Shown: positions 38,261-50,600 of the stretch, piece by piece | Layout: every line of letters begins with the position of its first letter | How positions within the stretch are numbered: the first letter of the stretch is position 1 | Assembly: GCA_024734555.1 (NCBI GenBank) | Contig: JANPWX010000061.1 | Span: 1,930,613 to 1,994,612, forward strand | DNA length: 64,000 nt | Direction of reading: 5' to 3' | Source of the DNA: Trochalopteron elliotii | Taxonomy: Eukaryota > Chordata > Aves > Passeriformes > Leiothrichidae | The notes under the pieces: generated by a model | Told to the model about the DNA's origin: nothing | Databases searched by the model: none | Seen by the model: only the letters and a program-made list of their open reading frames with translations | Translations under genes and position numbers: made by a program

Positions 38261-41200
38261 TAAACACTACAGCATTTATCAACATGTAAATTGGAAAGTG
38301 AAATCTTCAAAGTTAACTAAAATAGCCCAGGCAAGGCCTCACAAAACATAAGCATTATTTGAGGCTTTTTGAATCAAGACCAAATCAATATTTTATATAC
38401 ATGTATCATAATCCAAACTTCCCTTTCTTTTCCTTATGTAATACTTCATTCTTCTTTACTGAAGGCTGAATGTAGATGCATATGAAGTTAAGGCTGAGTT
38501 TACTTATTCACATTAGATAAAAATCACAGCCTTGGTGATGGACAATAGAAGTACTGCATGCATTTAATATGGACGTTAAAACCCCTTGGATTACTTTTCA
38601 TGTATAACTGAAAAGTTAGAAGAAATGAAATTTGGTAATACTTTTAAAAGGCTAGCTAAAGTACATGAAATCTGAAGGCAGCATGGATTTAATACTGCAA
38701 CAAAGAACCTAACACTGCCAAAAGAAATAAAGCCCTGATATACACCATGCTTTTGTGATCTGTAGGAGAAAGAATAAACATCCAATTAGAACTACCTTGT
38801 AGCTGACAGTTTGGAGTGTAATGAATTATCAGCATTATTTGTGTGCTGCAGAAACGAACCCACTTCCTTTGCAGTCAGCTGTACCATCATTTTTAAGCCC
38901 ATTGCTCTCATCACTGGTCATAAATACTAGCCATAATTATGAAGTTCCTTGCTTACTTATTTTTCACAGAAAAAACATGATTCACAGAAGTTGAGCACTG
39001 TAAATATTTTTATGTACGCTCTCTGTTCTGGAATATATCTGTCTAGAAAGAAAAAGTGCTGTTAATCTCTTCCAGTAGCAGTTCCATCTAAGAATCCTCG
39101 GTAAATTTCAGACAATGAATTTGTCTTTTTCGGTAAAACAACATGAGCAAGCATCACTTTGGAGTTTGGGATAGCTAACTGCCAGATTCTGGTTTAGACT
39201 TCCCAGCATAAACAGGTGCCTTTAAGCAAGGAGAGCAGTTCATCAAACCTTTTAGTGAAAAGCAACTCCCTGAACTAGCATCTGCAAATAGAGACTTGGA
39301 ACTGGTTTGTTCAGATATTTGAATCAACTTCCATGTTTTCCTCTAGGCTTCTTAGGTACTCCTCTTGAATTACAGGAGTGAGAAATAAACAACAGAATTA
39401 TTCTTTAGTTTGTAACTGATATGTGTGTTTTATGGACACATTCATAAGTCTTCATTGCTTTCACCAGGCACAAATTCACACATTTCCATAGCTATCAGAC
39501 CATGAAACTTGGTGTTATTCTCTGCTAAACATTTCATACCCATACTTTCTCTCCATTTTCTTGGTAGGTATTCACATAACTTTTCCTGGGTTTGTCCTTT
39601 AATAGTAATCCTTCTTTTTTATGCTGTAAATGAAAAGCAGCTGAGCCTGTAGACAGCTTGTAAATGGACTTTAATGTTGCAGGCAAAATTCAGCTCTTGT
39701 CTAAAAGGTAATCATGCATTCTATAAAACAGAGTAACAGGTGGGATGAGCTTGTGCAATCCAGAGAACACTAAAACATACCTGCAAATCCATCTCTGACT
39801 GGTACTGAGCCGAACTCTCTCTGTATTGTTTGTCTTGGAGTTGTTATTCTTGCAGACTACATTGTGGTCTTTCTTGCCCCTGCCTTCAGTAATGGACAAG
39901 GCAATCCCTTGGTCAGTACCATCCATGTGCCACAAGTGGAGGTTAAAAACTGCCTTCCCTCTACTAGATGCAGTTAGCATTTCAGTTCAAGGTCTGCTGA
40001 TGACAATGATCTTCAGATGCTTTTCATTAAAACAAAGAATGATCCGTTAAAGGAGTAAACATTTCCCAGAATTTGGGCCATATGTGAGACTATATCTGAA
40101 AGATCTATTGCTTAAAACTGCTCAGGCAAAAAGCCCAGCTGAGCTTTAAAAAGAAATGCCAAGGAGAGTGTATTTAAGTTTATATTACACTGAGTGCAAT
40201 AGTTTCAGGTAAAGTTCAAAAATTGCCGTTGATGAAGCAGTATTTTAATGCTGTGATAAAAACTCATTCAGGATGAACCCAAACTCCATCCAGAACTCCT
40301 ACATCCCCCTAGTGACTATTTAACATTCAGCACACCTCAGAGTGGAGTCTAAGCACCCCTTTGAAAGCAATAACTGTTCTAATTTGTAAAGGTTGATGTT
40401 ATTATTGTATTACTTTCAAAAAAGTCATGGGTGCTTATCTGTTGAATAAAGAGCAAACAGTTCACAGAACTATGGCAGTGCAACATGTGGCTGGGCAAAA
40501 CAGAGCTGTCTATTATAACCATCCAAAAGGCAGCAGGGATGTGCTCTTCTGGGTGCTGCACCTTGTAGCCTCCCTTCACCTAAGGAAAGGAAAAAAAACC
40601 TGTCTGTAACTTTGATTTTATAATGACATCAGTAATCAGTCATTAGCCTTCTGCAATGATAAGGTATTTTTCCAACCACCCACTTCTTGCTAGGTAAAGC
40701 ATAGGGAATAAATTAATCTTTGCACAGTAATGGTTTTCACCTCTATCAGCTCAGCAATTGGTCCTTAGAGCTGAGTAACAAATGTGCTTTCCCACTCCCA
40801 CAGAGGTGGGTGGAGTGGCTCTCTGCTCTTCACTGCTCATTTCAATACCTGCCTCTGGGTAGCCAATCCCACTCATCTCAATCAGTAAGTAAATAACAGT
40901 TCCACCAGGAACTGTTCAGTAAGTTGTTCCACCAGGCAAGAGATAGCCTCAGTAACAAAACTAGGAAAAAAGTTCCTGAAGAAAACATCAAAACAGTAAA
41001 ATGTCCATCAATCTCCTTTCCTATCTTTTACTCAACTTTTCTAAAGAATTCCTGTGCTGTAGAAACAAAACAGACAATTCAGCATGATAATTTATCTTCC
41101 TTTGATCTCTTTTCAGTCTTTCAGATTCTGATATTCAAGAAAAATTAATGTACCCATATGGAAAGTAATTTTAGATTAGCATATGGCCAATATTAGCAAC

Positions 41201-42079
41201 ACAAAGCAGCAATGCCCCTGAAAAACCTCCCCCTTCCAGTACAATCTCTTCTCTACCTTAACAAAGCTAAAGGATGTCTGCTAGGACAATACAATCCTGT
41301 TCACCAATGTCATCAGACAAAATAAGCTTCCGTGAAAGTGTATTTTCTCCTAGCTTCCTCTAATCATTTATCTCTCTGCTTCTGCCTCTAACTTAAAATA
41401 ATTCCAAATAATTCTTGTTGTGTCAATGCCTCTAAGTTGTTTTTTGTTTTGTTGGTTTCTTTTTCTTTTCATATCCTAGCTTTGCTTATTGTTCAGCTGA
41501 AACCAGTGCTGGTTATTTCTGCTTCAGTTTGTTTCTGGTCACAAGTGGTTTTTTTCTTACTTCTTATTTTCCTTTTATTCTTCTATTAGAAATAAATAAA
41601 TATTGACTTCTATTTAGTGCTTTCTGATATCTTGTTTGCTTGGGGATCCCCTCGATCTCGTGTTCACACAGCACAACACAAACCAACTTCTCAGCATCCA
41701 ACACAGACTAGACCTGAGCTCTGAGAGGAGATCACAGCTCCAGAGCATCTCGTGCACGGTCAGATGACAATAAGTAATCAGACCAATTGCTGACTGTTCC
41801 CTAGGACCTCTTTATTCCAATTCCACATGCACCTGCTTCTCTGTTTGCTGGAGAAGCCTAACAGATGCTCAACATCATTAAAGCATCAACAAGGAGAGCT
41901 TAACTGGTTCTGAGGTTAAACTTGCCAGCTCACTCCTGCCATTTTACAAGTGTCCAGGCTTATCCAGAATCTAACTCCTGCTGAGTTTCAGCCTCAATCA
42001 GGTTCTGAATATCAGACCTCTTTGTGTTCTCTGCTAAATGCATGAAACACTGATCAGTTTTGCTTTCTGTGTGTCTGAA
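38261..42079. other. Non-coding stretch between LTR and second CR1
   Basis: No gene. The part at about 41640-41900 is slightly G+C-richer, with a 'tttattcc' on the plus strand, and might be a decayed LTR, but I cannot place ends. The rest is A+T-rich DNA with short chance frames. Confidence 0.35.
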
Positions 42080-42336
42080 GGGCACAAGATTTCAGGGGAG
42101 TTTTACATTGAATATTAGGAAAAGGCTCTTCCCCCAGAGGATGGCTGGGCACTGGACAGGTTTCCCAGGGAGGTGGTCACAGCACCATGCCTGATAGTGT
42201 TCCAGAAACTTTTGGGCAATTCTCTCAGGTAAATGGTGGGATTCTTGGGGTGTCCTGTGCAGGGACAGAAACTGGACTTTGGTGATGCTTGTGGGTCTGT
42301 TCCAACCCAGGATACTCTATGATTCTGCAATTCCAA
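42080..42336 (+). mobile_element. CR1 LINE 3' fragment
   Basis: Sense-strand CR1 3' end: 'gaatattaggaaaaggctct', 'gggcactggacaggtttccc', 'agggaggtggtcacagcacc' and, at the end, 'gttccaacccaggatactct' followed by 'atgattctgc', a relic of the ATTCTATG-type terminal repeat. It is 5'-truncated, internally shortened and has no coding capacity. It lies in the opposite orientation to the copy at 35.3 kb. Confidence 0.9.
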
Positions 42337-42795
42337 GATGGAGGCCTTTTTAAAATTTAAACTTCAACAGAGAACTGCAACCACTTGGCAACCAACATAC
42401 CAAGAAGTAAACACACAGCACAGATTAAATGTTCCTATGAGATAAATGCCAAATTCATGGTTTCAGCAAACATCTGCCTTTAATCTATATTGCTCATTAG
42501 CTGGAAGCATTGCATGCTTGGGATTAGTTATTGTAAATAATACTGAAACGCATTCAGCATGGATACATTTCCCCTGTATTAATGTGAGTAGTGAAAGGAA
42601 ACAAAAACCAGAAAACTCTCCCATTAAAAGCTGCTTGGCTGAAATTTAAGATACGCACAAAGAATTGAAGAAAACTATGCAATCCCGAGGATAATTCCTG
42701 ATTGCAAAAAGTATTTTATAGGATGACTGTTATTCACCCTCAAAGACTTGCTTTCTCACTTGTTCTTCTGCTGTTTGTGTGGCCTCTTTACACAC

Positions 42796-42823
42796 AATGT
42801 GTATTTAAGTTTAAATACACATT
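42796..42823. repeat. Near-perfect 28-bp palindrome
   Basis: Arms of 13 bases, aatgtgtatttaa and ttaaatacacatt, are perfectly complementary around a 2-base centre (GT). Confidence 0.85.
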
Positions 42824-45800
42824 TTGTACATTAAAAGGAGCACCTTAGAAGTACGAGGGTTCATTTTTCCCTTTTCAGCTTGCATGTTTGAGAGCAGGGT
42901 CTTAAAAATGACTGATTAGGACAGCTAGACAGAGCAAACTGCAACTGGGAGAGACAAGAAACAGATTAAGATTTCAGGAGCTGTTTAGATCAGGTGTAGG
43001 TTGACAGAAGTCATATGTTGCAATCACACTGTACAGTGGGATATTTATTTACCTCTTCCATGTAAAGCAAATTACTCCAGTTTTAGCTTTGCCCTTGATC
43101 TGATATCACCCTTTGTTTAAACAGATGCCTAAGGAATGTAGGGTTGGCTTCTCTACACGAAATGCAAATGAACAAATTTCTTGGTATTAGCTGCAAAGTA
43201 AATGATAGAAGTTATCTATTCAAATGAGGGGGACAAGGTTTTTGTAAGTTATTATTTTTAGGTTTAAAACCATAAATTCAGCTATGAACAGCTCACTTTC
43301 CACCACTTTTTCCCTTTGTTCTTTTCAAACAAAAATCTTTTCTAATCATTAATGTGACATTTTGGAGGATTTAATTAGTTCTTTTCTCCTTAGAAATACT
43401 GTTTCTCAATGTACACCCACAGTCATTCATACTTATTTTAGAGAACTCATAGCATATAAATTATATTTTTAAAGCAAATTTTAACATTTTTTATTATCTT
43501 CTTTGAAATCTAGCAAGCATGCTCTTACTTCAAAAGAATGATTCAGCGTCTCCAAAGAGATAAAGTTCCAAAGAAACTTTTGGGACTTGATAAATAAATC
43601 TCTTTTTCATATTAAATGCAAATTAACATAAGGATTTATAGCATTTTTTGTATATTACTTCACAGTTCTGTAGAAGTACAGCAAGAGTAAACTAGCCAGA
43701 TTAATCCAAGAGTTAACTCATGTAGGTATTTGGGGTTTTTAAACTGCAAAAATACATCCAGAACTGGGGAAGCAGTTTTGCAAAAGTTTTGGGGTGTCCT
43801 GGAAGTTTTTTTGCAAAAAAGCAAAAAAATCAAAATCCTTGCTCTTGCTGAAATTGGAGCAGAAATATCCTTTTCTTTCAGCCACTTGTTGCCACACCTG
43901 GTTGCTCCCTTGCAGTCTGAAATCTGTTTATGCCATATGCCAGCAAATCGGGTAAAGGAAGCCTCTTGCACAGCTGACAGAAAAAGACCAAAATAACACT
44001 TCCAGCAGTAAATGGAGTCTAGCAAACACACATATCCACAAGATTAGGGTGGATAGAAAGGAATTTTATGAAAGTGTGTTTAAAAAAATAGAGAGTAGGG
44101 GGGGCTCTGAAAAAAGAGTTAGGAAAAGAAGAGGAAGCAGTGACAACGTAAGTAGCAGATGATCCAAAGAGAAGAGACAATAAACCAGATGGGATTAACA
44201 AGGACAAACATCTATCCATTGACTGTTTGCTGACAGAGATCACTAGAGGAAATGTCTCAACTTCAGCAGCAAAATAAGTTGATGCTTCCCTCCCTGGCAA
44301 TTATTAATCCCTCTCATTAAAAAGAGCAGAGTATTTGAGATGAGGATATCAGCCTACCTTTACGATTTTCCTTGTACTAATCTTGCCTTTTATGCCATAA
44401 CCAACCCTGCCTTAAGTTTTGGAATTGGGTGGTGAAGACCACTTAACATCTACCCTGCAATTTCATCGTTGTTTCCCACTCTTGTTTCTCATACATTATG
44501 TAGTACGAGATTTTGAAATCATGGTCTTAAAATATAATCAAGGAGAGCAAGAGAAGAAACATTGTAGGTTAGTGTGATTTTCATAACAAGAAAAATGATA
44601 GCAGTGTTTGTGAACCTGAATCTAGGAACTAATATCACATATCACTGCATCTGTCTCTTCCCCATGGATCTTTTTATACTACACAATGCCAAAGAAGATG
44701 CAATTGTTCAGAGATTATGCATTTAAAATGCATGTTCATGAAGACACAGCTATTTTTGCCTTCTTATTGCAGTTTTATTGGTTTTGGGGACATCTTCAGT
44801 GTCAATACAACTGGGAGGGTTCTTGTGCCTTTTTATTAAAGAGGATGGTTGCTGAGTGTCTCCTTTTTGAAATCAACACCAGCTGGATTTCATGTCCTAC
44901 TTGCAATGCATAAAGATTGTATGTGTTCAGCATTTGAGTGGAAGAATACAGAGGTTCTGTTTTCTATTTATTTTTCTTATGTGGCAAAGAGAAAAAAGCA
45001 TTATAAAAACAATAATAGGCAAAAAAGGGAACATGAGAAACAGAGCAGCTTGAAAGTTTCAAGTTTGAGCAAAGTAACATCAATAGCAATCAAAAATACT
45101 GCTTAAATCTGTGTATTCATTTCCAAAGAAAACTTTTCACATTTAACTGAAGTATAGCAAAGCAGACACAAACTGTCCAGAATCACAAGTTTAAACAGCT
45201 GTTTTCAGAAAGAGGAGATTTACTTGGCTACAAAAATGTTTTTTTTAGAAAAGGAAAAATTCCAGAATAAAAAAGATCACAGTTGCAAGTCAGCAGTTTA
45301 AGTTACAATTACTTTGATGTCCGTGGTTAGGAAACATTAATAAAAATATCTAGAAGGAAATAGGTAGCTTGTATTGATACCCAAGAGTGGATAAGACCTT
45401 TCCAAACTACCTTGGTTCTATCAAAGCCAATCTTTCAGTCAGCTCTATTGAAGGAATGTTATAACAACAAAAGCATGAACATTCTTCTGAAAAAAGCCCC
45501 AAAATCTCAGATTTGTGTTAGAAACAGGAGCCTGAAAAAATATCTATTCCATCCCCAAATTGTAAAGTGCACATTTAGAACAGAAAATAGCATAGATATC
45601 TCTAAAATATTTTATGAAAATAAATTATTGTTTTATTTTTCCCTTTGTATCCTGGCTTGCATTAAACCAACAGACCTAGTAACGTTTTTATCTTCTATGC
45701 AAGGATACTCCTGATCAGGAAAAACTTCCAATGGTAAGAAGGCATTCATTTCTCCTTCTTTAATTCATAATACATACAAAATCATACAAAAGGGAGTATG

Positions 45801-46510
45801 AGATACTTGGTAGGAGAAAAAAAACCCCAGCTTTCATATAATTAAAATTATTTGAAGTGTTTGGAAGTTGAGAGGCTCAGTTGCATTGGGTTTTTAATTA
45901 AACTCGCTGTGTAACACTAATTACTTCCAAGAGCTGGGAGAGTTCTGTGCTATAGAAAGCTGACCTTTCAGACCAAATCTGATTTAAGAGTACAGGTTGC
46001 AGTAAATTAACTAATATTTTTCTATCACATTATGTTAGGAATTTATTATTAGCTAGGACAAAGTGTACTCCTGGAAGTGCATTTTCACCACAACTCCGAG
46101 TTTGATTTTGTGTTATGCAACAAATTTTACATAATGAGACTGTCATCCAGAGCAATGTCCAATTGTGGGGCAGCAGAACAAGCAGGAGAAAAATCTTTAG
46201 GAAAATAAAATGTGAGCACACTGAGGAGTAAAGTCCTTTGGATCTTCAGTTGTATGTATTGAAAGCACTAGAGATTAGATAATGGCAAGCTAGAAACATC
46301 TGGCAATTCTCTCTAAACGTGTGTGGTTGTCTAAGGGAAAATTGCTCTGTAATTTTTTTGCATTTCATTTAAGATTACAGTTTAAGGGTCCAGTGACATT
46401 TCAAATAAGGTAAAAAAAACCCCAGGTGCATCGGTGGAATAAAATTATGAATTTTACCTTTTAATAAAATCTGGTGATTAATATATGCTAATAGAAAGGG
46501 GGGTTTTGGC

Positions 46511-46551
46511 ATTTAAAAATTGCATAAAAATGCATTCAAAAATTGCATAAA
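46511..46551. repeat. Tandem duplication, 23-bp period
   Basis: 'atttaaaaattgcataaa' (46511-46528) and 'attcaaaaattgcataaa' (46534-46551) differ at a single base and start 23 bases apart. Confidence 0.8.
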
Positions 46552-47642
46552 TTATTCCCAGTTCAAACACTGCAAGATTAGGTTAATGCGTAAGAACTTT
46601 GGCCCTTAATTTTGTTGGCAGCAGCACTGAATACTAAAATTAATATTTTAAAGATACTGATTGGACTTCATTTCTCATTCTAAATGTGCCTGCAGACTGA
46701 AAACAAAACATCTCTGCTCTTCCCAGTTCTATAAAAGGTAAAGAATATAAACAACACCATTTAAAAAACATTTAGGACTAAAAATAAACTCAAGTAAACA
46801 CTGTTGACTGTTTACAGGGAGATTCAACTATTTCCTAGTAAAGCAATTTTTTTGTGAAAATAAAAAAATCTCATAATAAAGAAATAATACAGTGTTTGCA
46901 CAACACAGCTGATCATTTTGTGATATTTTATGACTAAAGGTTTCTTAAACTGCACTTTTCTCTTTACATGATTGTATTTGAGTGGCTTGACTATCAAAAC
47001 AGATAAATTACGTTACAAAATGGAAATCAGGCAAGAGTGTGCTTCAAGGCTGGTCCTGAGCAAAACATGTCCTCAGAAAAAGGTCTCACCCTCTTGGGAA
47101 CAGGAAGAAGTCAGTGCCTTTACTCATACTGATATCTACTATATCCCCTCAGAGTGCAAAACGCCTTAAAATACATCAAAAGCCCAAAGCACAGATGAGG
47201 TTGTGACCTTTTCATTACATGATTGCAGAGCAGACTGGATATTCCTTGCAAGCCAATTGCACCATGTATAAACTCTAATTTGAATTACACTTCCACCACT
47301 GTGAAACTGATTAAAGTCAGTTAAAAACATTTAACTTGAACAGAGCTGTGTGTTGTGATTTTACACACAAACTGCATTCACTAGTAGGAATTTCTTAGAT
47401 GTCCTCCTATGTTCGCCAAATTCCATGCAAGTAAAAGTCTTTGCATTAATTTTAGATCATTGTTGCAGTGGCTGCAAAACTGGTCTTAATATTTTATCAT
47501 TTGAATTATTTACTTCCTAGTCTTAAAATAGGTTACTTCTTTCCTACAGCTTGCATTGCATTTACCAGTCAGTGTTTGCACAGCTTCCAAACATCAAGAA
47601 ATAGAGAATGAGAGGGAAAGTTTGCTCATTCCAATAGTCAGC

Positions 47643-47656
47643 AAAAAAAAAAAAAA
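47643..47656. repeat. A14 homopolymer
   Basis: Uninterrupted run of 14 A with no recognisable retroelement body beside it. Confidence 0.9.
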
Positions 47657-50600
47657 GAGTATCTTTCAAATATGCAGAATTACACACTACTTTTACTATG
47701 GAAAAATATGTCCCACATTAATCTTAGTGTGATGATGCCCAATGAGTCTGACATTTTTTAATAATTCCTAATAATTCCTTAGATCAACATCTGTCAACCA
47801 AATAAACTCCAAAAAAGTCGAAGTCCTACAGCAATTCACTTCCTAAATAACAGAAAATGTTATCAGGAGTTAAAATACTGAACCCTTTAGTTCAGTTTTG
47901 TCTGAACCCTTTCCAAGCCCACATAGCATATTTTGAAGCCAGGGGCAGTTGTTACAGCACTTCCACTACAGGAAATCCTCAGAGAAAGTCAAGTAGAGTG
48001 AGGTACAGAGGAACCCCAGCAGCAGTTCAGCAGGATGATGGGGTGGTACAAAGCGAGCAGAAAACAAGCAGATTGTATTATGTGCTCAGTGAACCTGCCT
48101 GTAGATATACTTCACAGCCTTCCCTGAGCTGTTTGATGAGCCTTCAGCAGGCAAAGTTCATATTCTCTTTTGTGCTGGCAATGTCCCTCAGGCCTGCAGG
48201 ATGATAGTTTCTCAGGATAACCACTTGCTTAAATGAAACACATTCACATATTTGTGTGAGGAGGTACCATCCCCCAAGTGCTAATCAATAAAAAGTTGCT
48301 TACCTGTCTCTGGGAGCTGGCACAATACTTCCATCACAAATTCACAGCAAAGAAGTAACAGGGGTTTTTGAAGTAATTGCTAAGTTACCATTGCACCTTG
48401 CTGTGCAGTAACCTCATTATCCCCCTAGGGGTAGATTTAGGCACATGACACCACAACAAGAGAGTTCCTCTGCCTCTTTAATTTCTCTCCTCTCATCTCT
48501 AATCTGATGATAGTAAAATGCCATCAATCAGGCATGAAACAGCAATAAGTAACTGGTGTCTGGCTAATGTGATTTTTCTACATCACTAAGTCCTAAATGG
48601 GGAGAAAAACCTTCTGCCAGCCCACAAGTGAAGAAAACAGAACATGGTAGTTCAACATGTGGACTGATTCTACACATTTCTAAACATTTTATCAATTGAT
48701 GTATGTTGTGCTGTCATGGAGTAATCTAAATTATATTTCTTATTCATGGTTGGAGCTGTCGCTTATAATACTGTATGCTGTTGTTACAAACAAGACTTGG
48801 AGCCAGTAAAATTGCTTTTCCCCTCAAATATTGTGGACTTGTCCCTTTTGAAACAAATATTAGACTTGTTAAAATCTCTGTATCCAAATAAAAGGAGAAC
48901 TCCAATGTCCAACAGCAAAGGAAAAGAAATCAAACAAGAAATGTCTCCTTTAAAGAAGATTGCTGGAAAAAGCAGTGCAATTTATTGATTTTTGTTAATA
49001 AGTTCCAAGAAAATATTCATGCCCTATAACATTCCCTGATATATCAAATTGTGGTTTGATTTCTTCCCCCTACTTTGTTTGGCATATTTTACTATATTGG
49101 ACTCTAAAAAGTAGAGGTTAGTAGAGAGCAGAGATGGAATAGCTCTGCTTCAGTGCAAAAACCAAACTAAACACAGACAATTCTTTCTGGGTACGGGCAA
49201 GAGCCCCACTCAGACTTCTGAAATTGGTTCTTTATAACTGGAAAAAAAAAGAGATGTGAATAATTGTTTTTAGTTTTTTTAATGACTTACGTGAGGTATG
49301 TAGGAAGGTGCCAACATTTTTTATTATTTTCTGAACTTTAAACTTGCAACAAACCAACCCCAAACCCTTCACTGCTTTCCAGGTTATTTTCTTGACAGTT
49401 ATAATCCAAATCAAGAGAACCAAGAGACTAAGGGAAAGTACTAAGAAAATTAGAAACGATTGGTTAAACTGTCATTGTGTTGTGCTTTTAACAGAATCCT
49501 GTGATTTTTCAGAGTATCAGATTACATCAAAATATCACGTGAACAACATGCAGATCATGAGAACCTAATGGTCTGGGAGGAAGGAAAGAAAGTACAACAA
49601 ATGACAGAGAGAAATAAATATCTTCCCCAAGGCACATGTTTCTTACAGAAATAATCACTTTTCCTATTGTTTCTTGAAAAAAATCATGCATATGATATGA
49701 ATAAAGGACACCTGTCTTTGATAATTTTCTGGTGGAAGGAAATGACAGAATTTCAATAAGAGCGAAGATCTGCTACCAGCATCATAGTGGATTCAGAAAT
49801 TTCTAAATTCACTTCAGCCCAAATTTTTCAGGCCATGAAATATGCTAGTTATTCCAGTCAAAACAGTTTAGTTGCATGGTTGCATAGTCTTCCTAGGACA
49901 CTTTATTAAATGGATTTCTTTTTAAGGACAAGAGAAAAGTATGGAAGATTTTGGCAATTGATATTGTCCTTCCTGAAGCAAAATATCTCCTTAAAGTGCT
50001 TATTCCTTCTCCTTTAGAATCCAGATGATAAACATCACTCATGTCTGCTCTTCTGGACTACCCCCTATCATCCACTCCTTGTTATCACTGGCAAAGGTCT
50101 CAAACACTTCTTTAAAAAAAGGTTTCTATTTAGTCTGGGCATGCAAACGCTTATAGCAGCATCTCTAGAAACATGCATGATGTAGCCCTATAGAAATTAT
50201 TTCTAGTGCAGCAATTTAATCATGTACAGCATAAAGCATTGGTATTTTACTTTAATAAGAATCCATTCAAGATGTAGAATAAAGCCTTGAGAAGATTGAT
50301 CAAACTGCCATACAAAAACTGTAACATTGTGCCATTATGTGGGACTGACATTTTTATTCACACAGGGAGAAAAGTCACATCCATTGCTCTTTGCCAAATA
50401 AATACTTTGCAAATATTTCATATTGATTTCAGTATATCAGCCCCAGAATGAATTTTATTAACCAAATTTTCTAGCTTAATTTGTCAGGCTGCACTTGCAA
50501 TTCGTATGTGCCATGGGCCAGTGGTTTTATTGTTTTAGAAAACTGAGAAATCTACAAAGTTGAATTCTGTTGCATATATCCTATACTAGGAAAAAAAAAG

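Noticed and set aside
41640..41900. Possible decayed LTR
   Set aside because: Only a slight G+C rise and a lone polyadenylation-like motif; no TG...CA ends or TATA in the right order.
42115..42336. 73-codon minus-strand open frame
   Set aside because: It is antisense to the second CR1 fragment.
47857..48204. 115-codon plus-strand frame
   Set aside because: No recognised domain, no splice or promoter context, and mixed local strand bias; probably chance.
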